Positions 39,439 to 48,683 are shown, counted from the first letter of the stretch. The stretch: 64,000 nt of DNA from Nocardia sp. NBC_00508 (GCF_036346875.1 NZ_CP107852.1:3348001-3412000), one strand, 5' to 3'. Numbers and translations are program-made. The notes: generated from the letters alone by a model not told the origin.

Positions 39439-40215
39439 CTATGCCGTAGCGGCACGCGGCTCGTCGAGAGCCTGCTCGACGCTGCCGACCAACTCCTCGA
39501 ACCGCGCGATGACCTTCTCGTGGTACATGCCGAACAGATCCTCGAACAGCGCCAGCTGCGCTTCGGTCGGCCCGGACCCGGAGTCCCACACCGCGGCGAG
39601 GGCCCGCCACACGAGGACGTGCAGGTCGGGCGCCCCCGCGAAGTACGCCTCGACCGCCTCCGGCACCTCGAGCACCATCTCGCCGATCGAGTTCAGGATC
39701 GCGCGCTGCATGGTGAGACCGAGCGCGGTCAGCAACCTGCGCACCAGCGCGACCTCGATGGTCAGGAGCTGCCGCAGGTCCGGAGCGTCCTGGCGGGCAA
39801 TCGATTCGAGCTCGTCGATCGAGGCCTTCCACGCGGCCGTGTCGATCGGCTGCTCGCCACTGGTGTAGGTGAGCAGCGCCCCGAGCACGAGATTGCGCTC
39901 GACGTCCACGATGTCGCGGAACATCTCGATCGCGATGTCCGGCATAGGAATCGAGAAACGGAACAGCTGACGGTATAGGTCGACGCCGCCGGACTCCCGG
40001 ACGTCACGAATCGTGAATCCCTTGCCACGCCGCGCTTCGACGAAACCGTACGACTCCAGCCGACCCAAGGTCAGCTGCGCCGTCGCGCGGTTCATGTCGA
40101 ACTCTTCGGCGACCTGACGCACCGACGGCATGAGATCCCCCGGTTGATATTCCCCCGCGGCAACCCGGCGCGCCAGCTCGTCGGCAACGTCGGCGACCAC
40201 CGTCTGGGATCCCAT
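39439..40215 (-). CDS. GntR-family transcriptional regulator
   Basis: 258 residues from ATG 40215, with AAGGTGA five bases upstream. The N-terminal GntR winged helix (about 1-75) shows GSQTVVADVADELARRVAAG, PGDLMPSVRQVAEEFDMNRAT and a GFVEARRGKGFTI wing. The C-terminal ~180 residues are an all-helical FadR/FCD-like ligand domain. It is divergent from the ABC1 kinase gene with 105 bases between starts. The ligand and targets are unknown; a near-palindrome around AGACAGTCT (40251-40259) lies in the gap. Confidence 0.83.
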   Translation of the reverse strand: MGSQTVVADVADELARRVAAGEYQPGDLMPSVRQVAEEFDMNRATAQLTLGRLESYGFVEARRGKGFTIRDVRESGGVDLYRQLFRFSIPMPDIAIEMFRDIVDVERNLVLGALLTYTSGEQPIDTAAWKASIDELESIARQDAPDLRQLLTIEVALVRRLLTALGLTMQRAILNSIGEMVLEVPEAVEAYFAGAPDLHVLVWRALAAVWDSGSGPTEAQLALFEDLFGMYHEKVIARFEELVGSVEQALDEPRAATA

Positions 40216-40320
40216 CGAAGTCACCTTTCGACTATTTTCGAACACGTCCCAGACAGTCTAGGCCCTACTGTTCGGTACTGCACCTGTGTCACACTTGTCC
40301 GCGCAACTGTGAGGTGACTC

Positions 40321-41811
40321 ATGACTTTCCGTCCCTTCGGTGAACGCCCCGAGGAGGGGTTCCCGGGCACGCGATCCCGGATTTTCGCGTCGCGATCCTA
40401 CGATAAACCTCCAGTTCGCAGCACAATTCGCGGCGCCAAGCTCGCCGCGCTCCCTATGGCCTACGTCGGACGTCGGGCGACGGGCGTCGGTAAACGCGCC
40501 CTCGGCAAATCGGCCGAAGAAGTCAATCGCGACATCCAACTCCGCACAGCGCAGCATATTTTCGAAGTACTCGGCGAGCTGAAGGGCTGCGCCGCGAAAC
40601 TCGGCCAGCTGCTGGCCATCTACGAGCTGGCGCTGCCGCAGGAGCTCGCCGAGCCGTATCGGATCGCGCTCAGCCGACTCCAGGACGCCGCGCCCGCCAT
40701 GCTGCCGCACACGGTGCATGCCGCCATGGCGGCCAGCATGGGCGAGCACTGGCGGTCGCAGTTCCGCGAGTTCGACGACCGGCGCGCCGCAGCGGCCTCG
40801 CTCGGCCAGGTGCACCGCGCGGTCTGGCACGACGGCAGACAGGTCGCGGTCAAGGTGATGTACCCCGGCGGCAGGGAGGCGGTGGCCGGCGATCTGGACC
40901 AGCTGCGCCGAATCTCCTATCTCGCAGCGGTATTCCTGCCCGGCGCGGACATCAAGTCGGTGACCGAGGCGATCTGTGCGTCGGTCACCGAAGAACTCGA
41001 CTACGCCGCCGAGGCCGACCATCAAAGGGCTTTCGCCGCCGCCTACGCCGAGGATCCGGATTTCTACGTGCCCGACGTCGTCGCGCAGCACGGCGACGTA
41101 CTGATCAGCGAATGGATCGAGGGGACGCCGGTGCCGCGGATCGTGGCCTCCGGGTCGCGGTCGGAGCGAAACCGGGTCGGCATGCTCATGGTCCGCTTCG
41201 TGACCTCGGGCTGGGGCCGCCACGGTCTGCTGTACGCCGATCCACACCCGGGGAACTTCCGGGTGCTGTCGGACGGCCGGCTCGGCGTGGTGGACTTCGG
41301 CGCGTGCTGCGCGTGGCCGCCAGCGGGTTTCGACGAGCTGACCCTGGATTACTGCAAGGCGATCTTCACCGGCGGCCCGGAAGCCCTGGCGGCCGCCACA
41401 CGCAGGCACGGATTCGTGGAAACCGGACGGGCCTTCGACAGCGAGGCGCTCTACGCCGCGATCAGCCCGTGCGGCGAGCCGCTCCGCCACCCGACCTACC
41501 GACTGACCACGCGCTGGCTGCGCAGACAGGTGCTGCGCACGACAAACCCCCGGCTGACCAACGTGGTGCGGCAGATGACCATGCCCGCGTACTTCACTCC
41601 GTTCGCCCGCTCGTTCCTCACTCTGGTCGGCGTGCTCAGCCAGCTGGAAGCCGAAGGGCCCTATCGTGCGGAAATCCTTCGCTGGCTGCCGGAATTGGCC
41701 GCGGCATTCACTCACGACGAGGAACCGGCGTGCACCACGCGGCCGGTGGATCTGGGTGCGGTGCGCAGGCGGCGGGCCGAAACAGGCGAGCGCAGCTGGT
41801 CCGTCGGTTGA
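40321..41811 (+). CDS. ABC1/UbiB-family atypical kinase
   Basis: 496 residues from ATG 40321 with GAGGTGA upstream. Family motifs are in order: the KxGQ loop in CAAKLGQLL (about 88-96), alanine-rich AAASLGQVHRA, invariant lysine in VAVKVMYPGG, EELDYAAEA, the catalytic loop LLYADPHPGNF and the metal-binding VVDFGA. Family proteins are ATPases needed for coenzyme Q or other lipid handling, rather than protein kinases. Actinobacteria use menaquinone, so its client here is open. It is divergent from the GntR gene. Confidence 0.88.
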   Translation: MTFRPFGERPEEGFPGTRSRIFASRSYDKPPVRSTIRGAKLAALPMAYVGRRATGVGKRALGKSAEEVNRDIQLRTAQHIFEVLGELKGCAAKLGQLLAIYELALPQELAEPYRIALSRLQDAAPAMLPHTVHAAMAASMGEHWRSQFREFDDRRAAAASLGQVHRAVWHDGRQVAVKVMYPGGREAVAGDLDQLRRISYLAAVFLPGADIKSVTEAICASVTEELDYAAEADHQRAFAAAYAEDPDFYVPDVVAQHGDVLISEWIEGTPVPRIVASGSRSERNRVGMLMVRFVTSGWGRHGLLYADPHPGNFRVLSDGRLGVVDFGACCAWPPAGFDELTLDYCKAIFTGGPEALAAATRRHGFVETGRAFDSEALYAAISPCGEPLRHPTYRLTTRWLRRQVLRTTNPRLTNVVRQMTMPAYFTPFARSFLTLVGVLSQLEAEGPYRAEILRWLPELAAAFTHDEEPACTTRPVDLGAVRRRRAETGERSWSVG

Positions 41812-41867
41812 CTCGGTCGGCAACGCGCACAACCGCGTTCGCTGCGCCGAGCGTGGCACGGGTGCGA

Positions 41868-42467
41868 TCAGCCCGACAACCACTCCCGCCACCGTGGCGC
41901 GATCAGTGCGGTGATCTCGTCGTAGCCCGCCGCCCCCGGATGCGCGCCGTCGCCAGCACGCACCTCGGCGGCCCACACCGCGTTGTCGTACAGCGGCTGG
42001 TGCACGCGCACGTAAGGCACGTCCGACGCCGCGCAGGTCTGTGCGAACCGCTCGTCGAGCGCGGCCGTGCGGGCATTGTGCTCGGCGTCCGCGACCGGCG
42101 GCGGGGCGACTACGAGCACGCGCCAGCCTCGCTCAGCGGCCCGCGCGAGCAGGTTCCCCAGATTGGCCACCGAATCCGCGGGCGCTACCCGCTGTCCGCC
42201 GTTCTCGTACATGGCATCGTTCACGCCGAACGACAGCACCACCCTGGCGTCCACACCCTCGGGCAGCCGCGGGGAACACTCGATCAGCCAGCGGTCCATG
42301 ATGTCGGCCGAGGTCTGCCTGCGCACGCCGAGGTTGTAAGCGGTCAGGGGCACACCCTCCGCGTGCGCCGCGGCCGCGAGCCGGCCCGCCCAGCCCAGGC
42401 AGCGTGGATCGCCGACCCCGGCGACGTACGAGTCTCCGACGAAACACACACGCAGATCACGGCTCAC
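41868..42467 (-). CDS. SGNH/GDSL-family hydrolase
   Basis: 199 residues from GTG 42467, with GAGGAT about eight bases upstream; the longer frame runs into the divergent gene. Block I is VCFVGDSYVAGVGD (nucleophile Ser), block III is SFGVNDAM (Asn), and block V is DGAHPGAAG (Asp-x-x-His). This is an intracellular esterase or acyl hydrolase with no signal peptide. It is divergent from the dioxygenase gene with 86 bases between them. Confidence 0.85.
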   Translation of the reverse strand: MSRDLRVCFVGDSYVAGVGDPRCLGWAGRLAAAAHAEGVPLTAYNLGVRRQTSADIMDRWLIECSPRLPEGVDARVVLSFGVNDAMYENGGQRVAPADSVANLGNLLARAAERGWRVLVVAPPPVADAEHNARTAALDERFAQTCAASDVPYVRVHQPLYDNAVWAAEVRAGDGAHPGAAGYDEITALIAPRWREWLSG

Positions 42468-42553
42468 CCGCACGATCCTCGCAGCGCCGAGACCCGCCCG
42501 CGCGCACCGGGTGCGGGCAATATGATCGCGGAGGGTCAGACCGGGAGGGAGTA

Positions 42554-43348
42554 ATGGTGACAACCGAGTCGGCGCTCGCGACATCGGCGGTTCCGCAGTG
42601 GTTCGCGGAGTTGTTCGCTCATCGGCGCTGGGTCCGCCGGAGCCAACCGTTTCCACACGTGTACGCCCGCGACGTCTTCGTTCCCGAGTTCTATCAGCGA
42701 TTGTCCGATGAAGTGCACCGGGTTCGCCGCGACCGTCCCGAACTGTTCGGTTCGGTCGCCGACGGTTACAGCGCGGACGGAATCCGGCTGGCCGACCTCC
42801 GCGACGGCCCGCTCGCGCTGTTCAGCTCCCGGGAATGGCACGATCTGGTCGCCCGGCTCGGCGGAGTCGAGGCGACCGGCGATATCGAGGGATCGGTGCA
42901 CCATCATCGGCCGGCCAGTCCGTTCGGCTGGCCGCACAACGACCTCAACCCGGCCTGGTTTCCCGGACCGGCTCCTGGCCCCGGCGAGGTACGGCTGCCC
43001 GACGGCACGGTCGACACCAAGACCGGGGCCCGCGCGCCAGGCGTTGTCGCACGCGAGACCGTGCGCGCCGTCGCGGTGCTGTTCTATCTGGGCAACCCGG
43101 GTTGGCAGCCCGGTGACGGCGGCGAGACCGCGCTGTACAACCACGTCGCCGACGACGCCACGCTGCCCTCGGTGACTCTCGTTCCACCGCTGGACAATTC
43201 GATGGTCCTCTTCGAGGTCACCCCCCGCAGCTGGCACACCTTCGCGGGCAACAACGCGAAGGACCGTAACAGTGTGGTGATGTGGGTGCATCGCACCAAG
43301 GCGGACGCCGAACGGCGCTGGGGAGGAGACAAGATTGTCCACTGGTGA
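42554..43348 (+). CDS. 2-oxoglutarate/Fe(II) dioxygenase-like protein
   Basis: 264 residues from ATG 42554 with GGGAGGGA upstream. The facial triad can be read as WPHNDLNP (His and Asp) and a distal His in RSWHTFAGN, with a likely 2-oxoglutarate arginine in DRNSVVMWVHR. The cupin-like core strands (AVAVLFYLGNPGW, GETALYNHV, LDNSMVLFEV) fit. The substrate is unknown. Its last 14 bases overlap the SDR gene, so hydroxylation and redox steps on one substrate are plausible. Confidence 0.72.
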   Translation: MVTTESALATSAVPQWFAELFAHRRWVRRSQPFPHVYARDVFVPEFYQRLSDEVHRVRRDRPELFGSVADGYSADGIRLADLRDGPLALFSSREWHDLVARLGGVEATGDIEGSVHHHRPASPFGWPHNDLNPAWFPGPAPGPGEVRLPDGTVDTKTGARAPGVVARETVRAVAVLFYLGNPGWQPGDGGETALYNHVADDATLPSVTLVPPLDNSMVLFEVTPRSWHTFAGNNAKDRNSVVMWVHRTKADAERRWGGDKIVHW

Positions 43349-44114
43349 ACGCCGCGTCTGCCTGCTCACCGGCGCGAGTGGCACGCTGGGCGACGCCTTC
43401 TGCCGCGCCTACTATCGCGACTACGACATCGTCGCCGTGTGTCGCACCCACACGCCCGCCGCGCCTTCGCAACTGGAGTGGTACGTCGATCCGCTGGCGC
43501 CGGATGCGGCAGTGCCGGAGAACGATTCGCGCATCTTCGTGGTGCGCTCCGATCTGACGCAACCGGGCGAGGTAGAACGAGTCGTCGACCTTGCGCTGGC
43601 TCGATTCGGCCACGTCGATCTGCTGGTGAACAACGCGGCGCACATCCGGCTCCACCCGCGCGGCATTGTCGACGGCGACGCGGCGCTGGCCGACTTCGAT
43701 CCACATTTCGCGCTCAATGTGGGTGTGCCGCTGCGTTTTTCGGCACGTTTGGCACAGCGATGCTGGTTGCACGCCGGCCCCGAGAACCGCGCGCGCAACC
43801 GCAACATCGTCAATGTCTCGAGCATCTCCGGATCGGAGGTGTACCCCGGACAGACGCTGTACTCCGCGTCGAAGGCCGCGCTGAATCAGCTGACCCGCAA
43901 TATCGCCGCCGAGTTCGCCGAGTTCGGTGTGCGTGCCAATGCCATCGCGCCCAACAGTTTCCCCACCCTGGTGCCCACCGAGCAGGTCGCTCGCGCGATC
44001 GTCGAGCTCGACGCGAGCGACGGGACCGGTGCGGTGTACGGCGTCGGCGTCGAGCTGAACCAGGTGGACGAGGCGGACGGCCTCTCCCTCCGGCTCGCCG
44101 ACGCCGACCCGTAA
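43335..44114 (+). CDS. Short-chain dehydrogenase/reductase
   Basis: 259 residues from TTG 43335, preceded by AGGAG at seven bases. The cofactor loop is CLLTGASGTLGDAF (TGxxxxxG), NNAA is present, and the catalytic tetrad is in NVSSISG and YSASKAALNQ. It is translationally coupled to the dioxygenase upstream. The mid-region carries an unusual PAAPSQLEWYVDPLAPD insert. NAD(P) preference and substrate are not deducible. Confidence 0.87.
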   Translation: MSTGERRVCLLTGASGTLGDAFCRAYYRDYDIVAVCRTHTPAAPSQLEWYVDPLAPDAAVPENDSRIFVVRSDLTQPGEVERVVDLALARFGHVDLLVNNAAHIRLHPRGIVDGDAALADFDPHFALNVGVPLRFSARLAQRCWLHAGPENRARNRNIVNVSSISGSEVYPGQTLYSASKAALNQLTRNIAAEFAEFGVRANAIAPNSFPTLVPTEQVARAIVELDASDGTGAVYGVGVELNQVDEADGLSLRLADADP

Positions 44115-44125
44115 CCGCCGGTTAC
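44111..44125. other. Short palindrome across two stop codons
   Basis: GTAACC, GCC, GGTTAC spans the TAA stop of the upstream SDR and the TAA stop of the convergent SDR. The two genes end seven bases apart, so this could be a small bidirectional terminator; the stem is only six pairs. Confidence 0.35.
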
Positions 44126-44979
44126 TCGCCAGGTTCGAGGCCGGTGGCCCGCTCCGACAACGTCCACAATCGCTGTGCGAGATCGGCGTCGATCGCCTGC
44201 TTGTTGCTCGGCGGCTCGAGTTTGAACCGGTGGAAGTAGTGGCCGTTGATCGCCGCGCCGTCCGTGGTAGTGGCCAGGTGCACCAGCGGCTCGGCGCCCT
44301 TGTCGGGGCGGATGAAGAACGGGCGCGACAGTGGGGACCGGATGAACCAGCCGAGACCGAGCGGGGCGTTGTCGTAGACGTGGGTGGCGACCGCGCCAGG
44401 GTGGAAGGCCGCTGTGGTGAGTCCGGTGCCCGCAGTGCGGCGGGCCAGTTCCCTTGTGAACAGGATGTTCGCCAGCTTCGACGCGCCATACGCGCCGAGC
44501 TGGTTGAACGGCCCCGTCGGTGCGTTGGCCGTGTCCAGATTCAACTTGGCCATCCGGTAGGTCGTGCTCGAGGTGTTGACCACTCTGGCCTGCGACTGCT
44601 TCAGGCGCTCCAGCAGCAGGTTGGTCAGCAGGAACGGCGCCAGGTGGTTGACCTGGAAGGTCAGCTCGTTGCCGTCGTCGGTGACGGTGCGCTTGGGCCA
44701 GGCACCGCCTGCGTTGTTGGCCAGCACATCGATGCGCTGATACCGGTCGAGCAGCTGATCGGCCAGCTTGCGCACGTCATCGAGCCGGGCGAAGTCGGCG
44801 ATGAACGGCTGCGCGCCGGCCTTCGCCGCCACCTCGGCCGTGCGTTCCGGCGACCGGCCCACCACCGCGACGGTGGCGCCGCGAGCCGCGAGCCGCTCCG
44901 CCGCCGCGGCGCCGATGCCGGAGCTCGCGCCGGTCACCACCACCGTCTTTCCAGTCAAGTCCTTGTCCTGCACTGCCAT
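44122..44979 (-). CDS. Short-chain dehydrogenase/reductase (retinol dehydrogenase-like)
   Basis: 285 residues from ATG 44979 with GGGAGGC seven bases upstream. The NADP-binding VVVTGASSGIGAAAAE, LANNAGG, NTSST and YGASKLANILF (catalytic Tyr and Lys) are all present. The pattern (LTFQVNHLAPFLLTNLLLERL and a late GAVATHV) is of the classical SDR group near retinol/protochlorophyllide-type reductases. The substrate is unknown. It is upstream of nothing in its operon except the deacetylase gene that starts on the same strand at 45908 and ends 20 bases before it. Confidence 0.87.
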   Translation of the reverse strand: MAVQDKDLTGKTVVVTGASSGIGAAAAERLAARGATVAVVGRSPERTAEVAAKAGAQPFIADFARLDDVRKLADQLLDRYQRIDVLANNAGGAWPKRTVTDDGNELTFQVNHLAPFLLTNLLLERLKQSQARVVNTSSTTYRMAKLNLDTANAPTGPFNQLGAYGASKLANILFTRELARRTAGTGLTTAAFHPGAVATHVYDNAPLGLGWFIRSPLSRPFFIRPDKGAEPLVHLATTTDGAAINGHYFHRFKLEPPSNKQAIDADLAQRLWTLSERATGLEPGE

Positions 44980-44999
44980 TTCTGCCTCCCGAGCATCGG

Positions 45000-45908
45000 C
45001 TATGTGACCCGATCGTCTTCGGATCCGGCGGATTCGGCAAGTGTCGCCCCGCCCGCGTAGTGCCCGGCGATCTCGTCGCTGGTCGTCAGCCACACCCCCG
45101 GATGGGTCGCCACGTAGTCGAGCGCTTGGTCCAGGTACTTGATCCGGAACGCCTGGCCGATCACGAACGGATGCAGAGCGAGCGCCATGACGCGGCCGCT
45201 GTCGGCCGACTCGGCATAGAGCTGGTCGAGCTGATCACGGACGATCTGCACGAAATCCGGACCGCTGGTGGCCTTGCCCAGGAACAGGGTGTTGTCGTTG
45301 AGTTCCACCGAGTAGGGGACGCTGAGCACGCCCGGCACGGACAAGCGATAGGGCTGATCGTCGTTGGTCCAGTCGAGCACATAATCCAGGCCGAGTTCGG
45401 CGAGCAGTCGCGGGGTCTGGAAGGTCTCGGTGAGCGCGGGACCCATCCAGCCGCGGGGCCTGCGGCCGGTCGCCCGTTCGATGGTCGCGACCACGTCGGC
45501 GAGATGGGCGCGTTCCTCGTCCACCGCCATGTCCGCCTGGAAGATGGAATTGTTCTTCCCGTGCGCCAGCCACGCCCAGTTCCGCCGCACGCCCGCGGCG
45601 ATGATCTGTGGATTATGTTCGGCGACATCGGAATTCAGTAGCGCACTGGCCCGGATGCCGTGCCGGTCGAGCACGTCGATCACCCGCCAGATGCCGACCC
45701 GCGGCCCGTAGTCGCGCCAACCGTAGTTCAGCGGATCGGGCGCCAGCCCGGCCGTGCCGGGAAAGATGCTCGTGCTGGGCCGGTCCACCTGATAGTGCTC
45801 GACGTTGAGACCGACGTAGAACGCCACCCTCTCGCCGCCGGGCCAGCGCACCGGCGCGCGGTCGACAATCGGGCTGTAGTCGAAGAGTTCGTTGTCCATG
45901 TCCCACAT
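45000..45908 (-). CDS. Polysaccharide deacetylase-family protein
   Basis: 302 residues from ATG 45908 (AGGA seven bases upstream; MDNE at 45899 is the alternative). The NodB-type fold is recognisable: RVAFYVGLNVEHYQ, a DVLDRHGIRASALLNSDVAE segment, EERAHLADVVATIERATGRRPRGWMGPAL (written in parts: DEERAHLADVV and TGRRPRGWMGPAL) and LALHPFVIGQ. The first Asp of the usual T(F/Y)DD motif is replaced, so this belongs to the allantoinase/PuuE-like subgroup of deacetylases, and the metal triad is not intact in the standard form. A perfect palindrome lies just upstream. Confidence 0.75.
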   Translation of the reverse strand: MWDMDNELFDYSPIVDRAPVRWPGGERVAFYVGLNVEHYQVDRPSTSIFPGTAGLAPDPLNYGWRDYGPRVGIWRVIDVLDRHGIRASALLNSDVAEHNPQIIAAGVRRNWAWLAHGKNNSIFQADMAVDEERAHLADVVATIERATGRRPRGWMGPALTETFQTPRLLAELGLDYVLDWTNDDQPYRLSVPGVLSVPYSVELNDNTLFLGKATSGPDFVQIVRDQLDQLYAESADSGRVMALALHPFVIGQAFRIKYLDQALDYVATHPGVWLTTSDEIAGHYAGGATLAESAGSEDDRVT

Positions 45909-45912
45909 GCTC

Positions 45913-45936
45913 GATCCTGACACCGATGTCAGGATC
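45913..45936. promoter_or_regulatory. Perfect 10-bp-arm palindrome at the deacetylase start
   Basis: GATCCTGACA, CCGA, TGTCAGGATC lies five bases upstream of the deacetylase ATG. The core TGACAccgaTGTCA has the size of a TetR- or GntR-family operator. At this position a bound repressor would block initiation; in RNA it could also fold over the ribosome site. Confidence 0.65.
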
Positions 45937-46087
45937 AACCTCGAGTGTGGGTGATCTAGGGCACAGCCGGTCGCCGGGTCTCGACACCGCCGAGAACCTC
46001 GCCGCCACACTGGCCGGTATCGTGCAGCAACGTAACAACTGATCTCGTACTCACGTGGGTAACTCGCCGGGTACGCCCAGAACAGGA

Positions 46088-46322
46088 GTGGCACCCAACG
46101 CAGGACCTGAACGCACATCCCGCGCCACCCAACCAGTACGGCCTGAATTCCCGGAGAGGCGGAGGTGTCACCCAACCCAGGACCTGAACGCACATCCCGC
46201 GCCACCCAACCAGTACGGCCTGAATTCCCGGAGAGGCGGAGGTGTCACCCAACCCAGGACCTGAACGCACATCCCGCGTCACCCGACTGGTACGGCCTGA
46301 CGATCCGGAGCGGCGCAGGAGC
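46088..46322. repeat. Three tandem 77-bp copies of a translation start region
   Basis: Copies begin at 46092, 46169 and 46246, exactly 77 bases apart. Copies 1 and 2 are nearly identical; copy 3 has diverged in its second half. Each contains GGAGAGG, then GTG followed by codons for a conserved start (MSPNPGPERTSR or MAPNAGPERTSR). The third copy is the true 5' end of the flippase-like gene. Because 77 is not a multiple of three, products of starts 1 and 2 run out of frame and stop at 46264 and 46365. Confidence 0.85.
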
Positions 46323-48683
46323 GGGCGGGAAATCCCGGTCACGGGGAGCCTGCTACAGCCGTTGATCCGGCGGACGAGCGATATCGTCCGGGTCGTCCTC
46401 GCGATCCTGGGGGTGGCGATCGTCGTCGCGGCCTCACTGATCACCCGGCCGGAATGGCTGGCACTGGAGCGTTCGGTATCCAATATCGTCGGTTTCCTGA
46501 ATCCCGCCCAGTCGAATCTGGTGTACCTGGTCTACGGCATGGCGATCCTGGCGCTGCCGTTCGCGATCCTGATCGAGCTGATCATCGGCAGGCAGTGGAA
46601 GCTGCTGGCCGGCTACGCCGCGGCAGGCGTGGTCGCCGGGCTGCTGCTGTCCATCACCGGCACCGGCCTGTCCGCGCCGGTATGGCACCTCCAGGTGCCG
46701 GACCGGTTGGACACATTCCTGTCCCAATTCCTGGACGATCCCCGCTGGATCGCGATGATCGCCGCGATGCTCACCGTCTCCAGTCCCTGGCTGCCCATCC
46801 GGCCGCGGCGCTGGTTGTGGTTCCTGCTGCTCGCCTTCGCGCCGATCCACTTGGTGGTCAGCACCGTGGTCCCGGCGCGGGCGATGTTCGGGCTCGCGGT
46901 CGGCTGGCTGGTGGGTGCGGTGATCGTGCTCGTGGTCGGCACGCCCGCGCTGGAGGTTCCGCTCGACGCCGCCGTCCGGGTGCTCGCCAGGCGCGCCCAC
47001 GCCGTCACCGGGTTCACCGTGGTGCATCCGGCCGGCCGCGGACCGCTGGTGCTGGCCGCCGCCGTCGAGGGGCCGGAGCGCGAGCTGGTCGTCGAGATGT
47101 TCGGCAAGAACCAGCGCAGCTTCGGAGCGCTGCGGACGGTGTGGCGCTGGCTCACCTTCCGCAGCAGCGAAACCGCGGCCATCCACGGTTCCATGCACCG
47201 CGCGGTCGAGCACCGCGCGCTGATGGCGATCGCGGTCGGTGACCTCGGGCTGGCCAGCTGTACTCCGGTCGCGGTCGCCGCGCTCTCGCGTGGCTGGATG
47301 CTCTTCGCCTACACCCAGCCGCGGGGCAAACCGATCACCGAGTCGGCCGACGAGGCGCTGCCCGGTCTGTGGCAGGCACTCGACAGCCTGCACCAGAAGC
47401 AGATCTCGCACGGAGATCTGCGACCTATCGACATCCGCATCATCGACGGAGCGACCGCTTTCGGCGGCTTCGGCAGCGCCGAGTTCGGGGCATCGGACGC
47501 ACAGATGCAGTCCGACATCGCCCAGTTGCTCGTGACAACCACCGCCGTCTTCGGCAAGGAGCCCGCGGTGCGCGCGGCAATCGGCACCCTCGGCGAATCG
47601 CGGGTGCTCGCAGCGGCGAGCCGATTGACCAAGTCGGCCATACCCACCGGGATTCGCAAGTCGCTCCCGGAATGGAAGCGCGCGCTGTCCGACGCGCGCG
47701 AGGAGGTGCGCAAGCAGACCGGACAGGACCGGATCGAGGCCGAGCAGATCACCCGGTTCTCCCGCAACCAGATCATCCAGCTGGTGCTGCTGATCGGTCT
47801 GGTGTACGTCGCCTATCCGTTCATCAGCGCGGTGCCGACCTTCTTCACTCAGCTGCGCACGGCGAACTGGTGGTGGGCGCTGCTCGGACTGACGGTCTCG
47901 GCGCTGACCTACGTCGGCGCGGCGGCGGCGCTGTGGGCCTGTGCGTCCGGTGCGGTGAGCTTCCGGAATCTGGTGATCATGCAGGTTGCCAACACTTTCG
48001 CCGCGACGACCACCCCCGCGCGCGTCGGCGGGCTCGCGCTGAGCGTCCGTTTTCTCCAGAAGGGCGGCATCGGCGCCGTCCGCGCCACGGCCGCGGTGGC
48101 GCTGCAACAGGCGGTGCAGGTGATCACGCACGTCAGCCTGCTACTCGCGTTCAGCATCGCGGCGGGTACCTCAGCGGATCTGTCGCACTTCGTCCCCGAC
48201 GCCACGGTGCTGTACCTGCTCGCCGGTGTCGGCGTCGGCATCGTCGGCACCTTCATGTTCGTGCCGAAGCTGCGCCGCTGGCTGAACAACGCGGTCCGGC
48301 CGCAATTGCAGGAAGTGCTCGGCGAACTCGCCGATCTGGCCCGCGATCCCAAGCGCTCCGCGGTGATCGTCCTCGGCAGCGCCGCGATCACCCTGGGCCT
48401 CGCGGGCGCGCTGTGGGCCAGTGTGGAGGCGTTCGGTGGGGGCACGACCTTCATCACCGTCACCATCGTCACCATGATCGGCGGCACCCTGGCCTCGGCC
48501 GCGCCGACCCCGGGCGGCGTCGGTGCGGTCGAGGCCGCGCTGATCGGCGGTCTGGCCGCCTTCGGCTTGCCCGCGAACATCGCGGTGCCCTCGGTGCTGC
48601 TGTATCGCGTGCTCACCTGCTGGCTGCCGGTGTTCTGCGGCTGGGCCACCATGCGCTGGATGACCGCGAGGGACCTGATCTGA
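46242..48683 (+). CDS. Flippase-like (UPF0104/MprF-related) membrane protein with kinase-like middle domain
   Basis: 813 residues from GTG 46242, inside the third 77-bp repeat; TTG 46362 is an alternative, but conserved-looking REIPVTGSLLQP lies before it. Residues about 50-230 form five to six membrane segments. The cytoplasmic middle (about 245-500) has a lipopolysaccharide-kinase-like trace, KQISHGDLRPIDIRII, with no clear nucleotide lysine. Residues about 515-813 are the eight-segment flippase-like domain (NTFAATTTPARVGGLALSVRFL; AAPTPGGVGAVEAALIGGL, given in parts) shared with the lysyl-phosphatidylglycerol synthase membrane region. It probably moves or senses an envelope lipid; the substrate is unknown. 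Confidence 0.8.
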   Translation: MSPNPGPERTSRVTRLVRPDDPERRRSGREIPVTGSLLQPLIRRTSDIVRVVLAILGVAIVVAASLITRPEWLALERSVSNIVGFLNPAQSNLVYLVYGMAILALPFAILIELIIGRQWKLLAGYAAAGVVAGLLLSITGTGLSAPVWHLQVPDRLDTFLSQFLDDPRWIAMIAAMLTVSSPWLPIRPRRWLWFLLLAFAPIHLVVSTVVPARAMFGLAVGWLVGAVIVLVVGTPALEVPLDAAVRVLARRAHAVTGFTVVHPAGRGPLVLAAAVEGPERELVVEMFGKNQRSFGALRTVWRWLTFRSSETAAIHGSMHRAVEHRALMAIAVGDLGLASCTPVAVAALSRGWMLFAYTQPRGKPITESADEALPGLWQALDSLHQKQISHGDLRPIDIRIIDGATAFGGFGSAEFGASDAQMQSDIAQLLVTTTAVFGKEPAVRAAIGTLGESRVLAAASRLTKSAIPTGIRKSLPEWKRALSDAREEVRKQTGQDRIEAEQITRFSRNQIIQLVLLIGLVYVAYPFISAVPTFFTQLRTANWWWALLGLTVSALTYVGAAAALWACASGAVSFRNLVIMQVANTFAATTTPARVGGLALSVRFLQKGGIGAVRATAAVALQQAVQVITHVSLLLAFSIAAGTSADLSHFVPDATVLYLLAGVGVGIVGTFMFVPKLRRWLNNAVRPQLQEVLGELADLARDPKRSAVIVLGSAAITLGLAGALWASVEAFGGGTTFITVTIVTMIGGTLASAAPTPGGVGAVEAALIGGLAAFGLPANIAVPSVLLYRVLTCWLPVFCGWATMRWMTARDLI

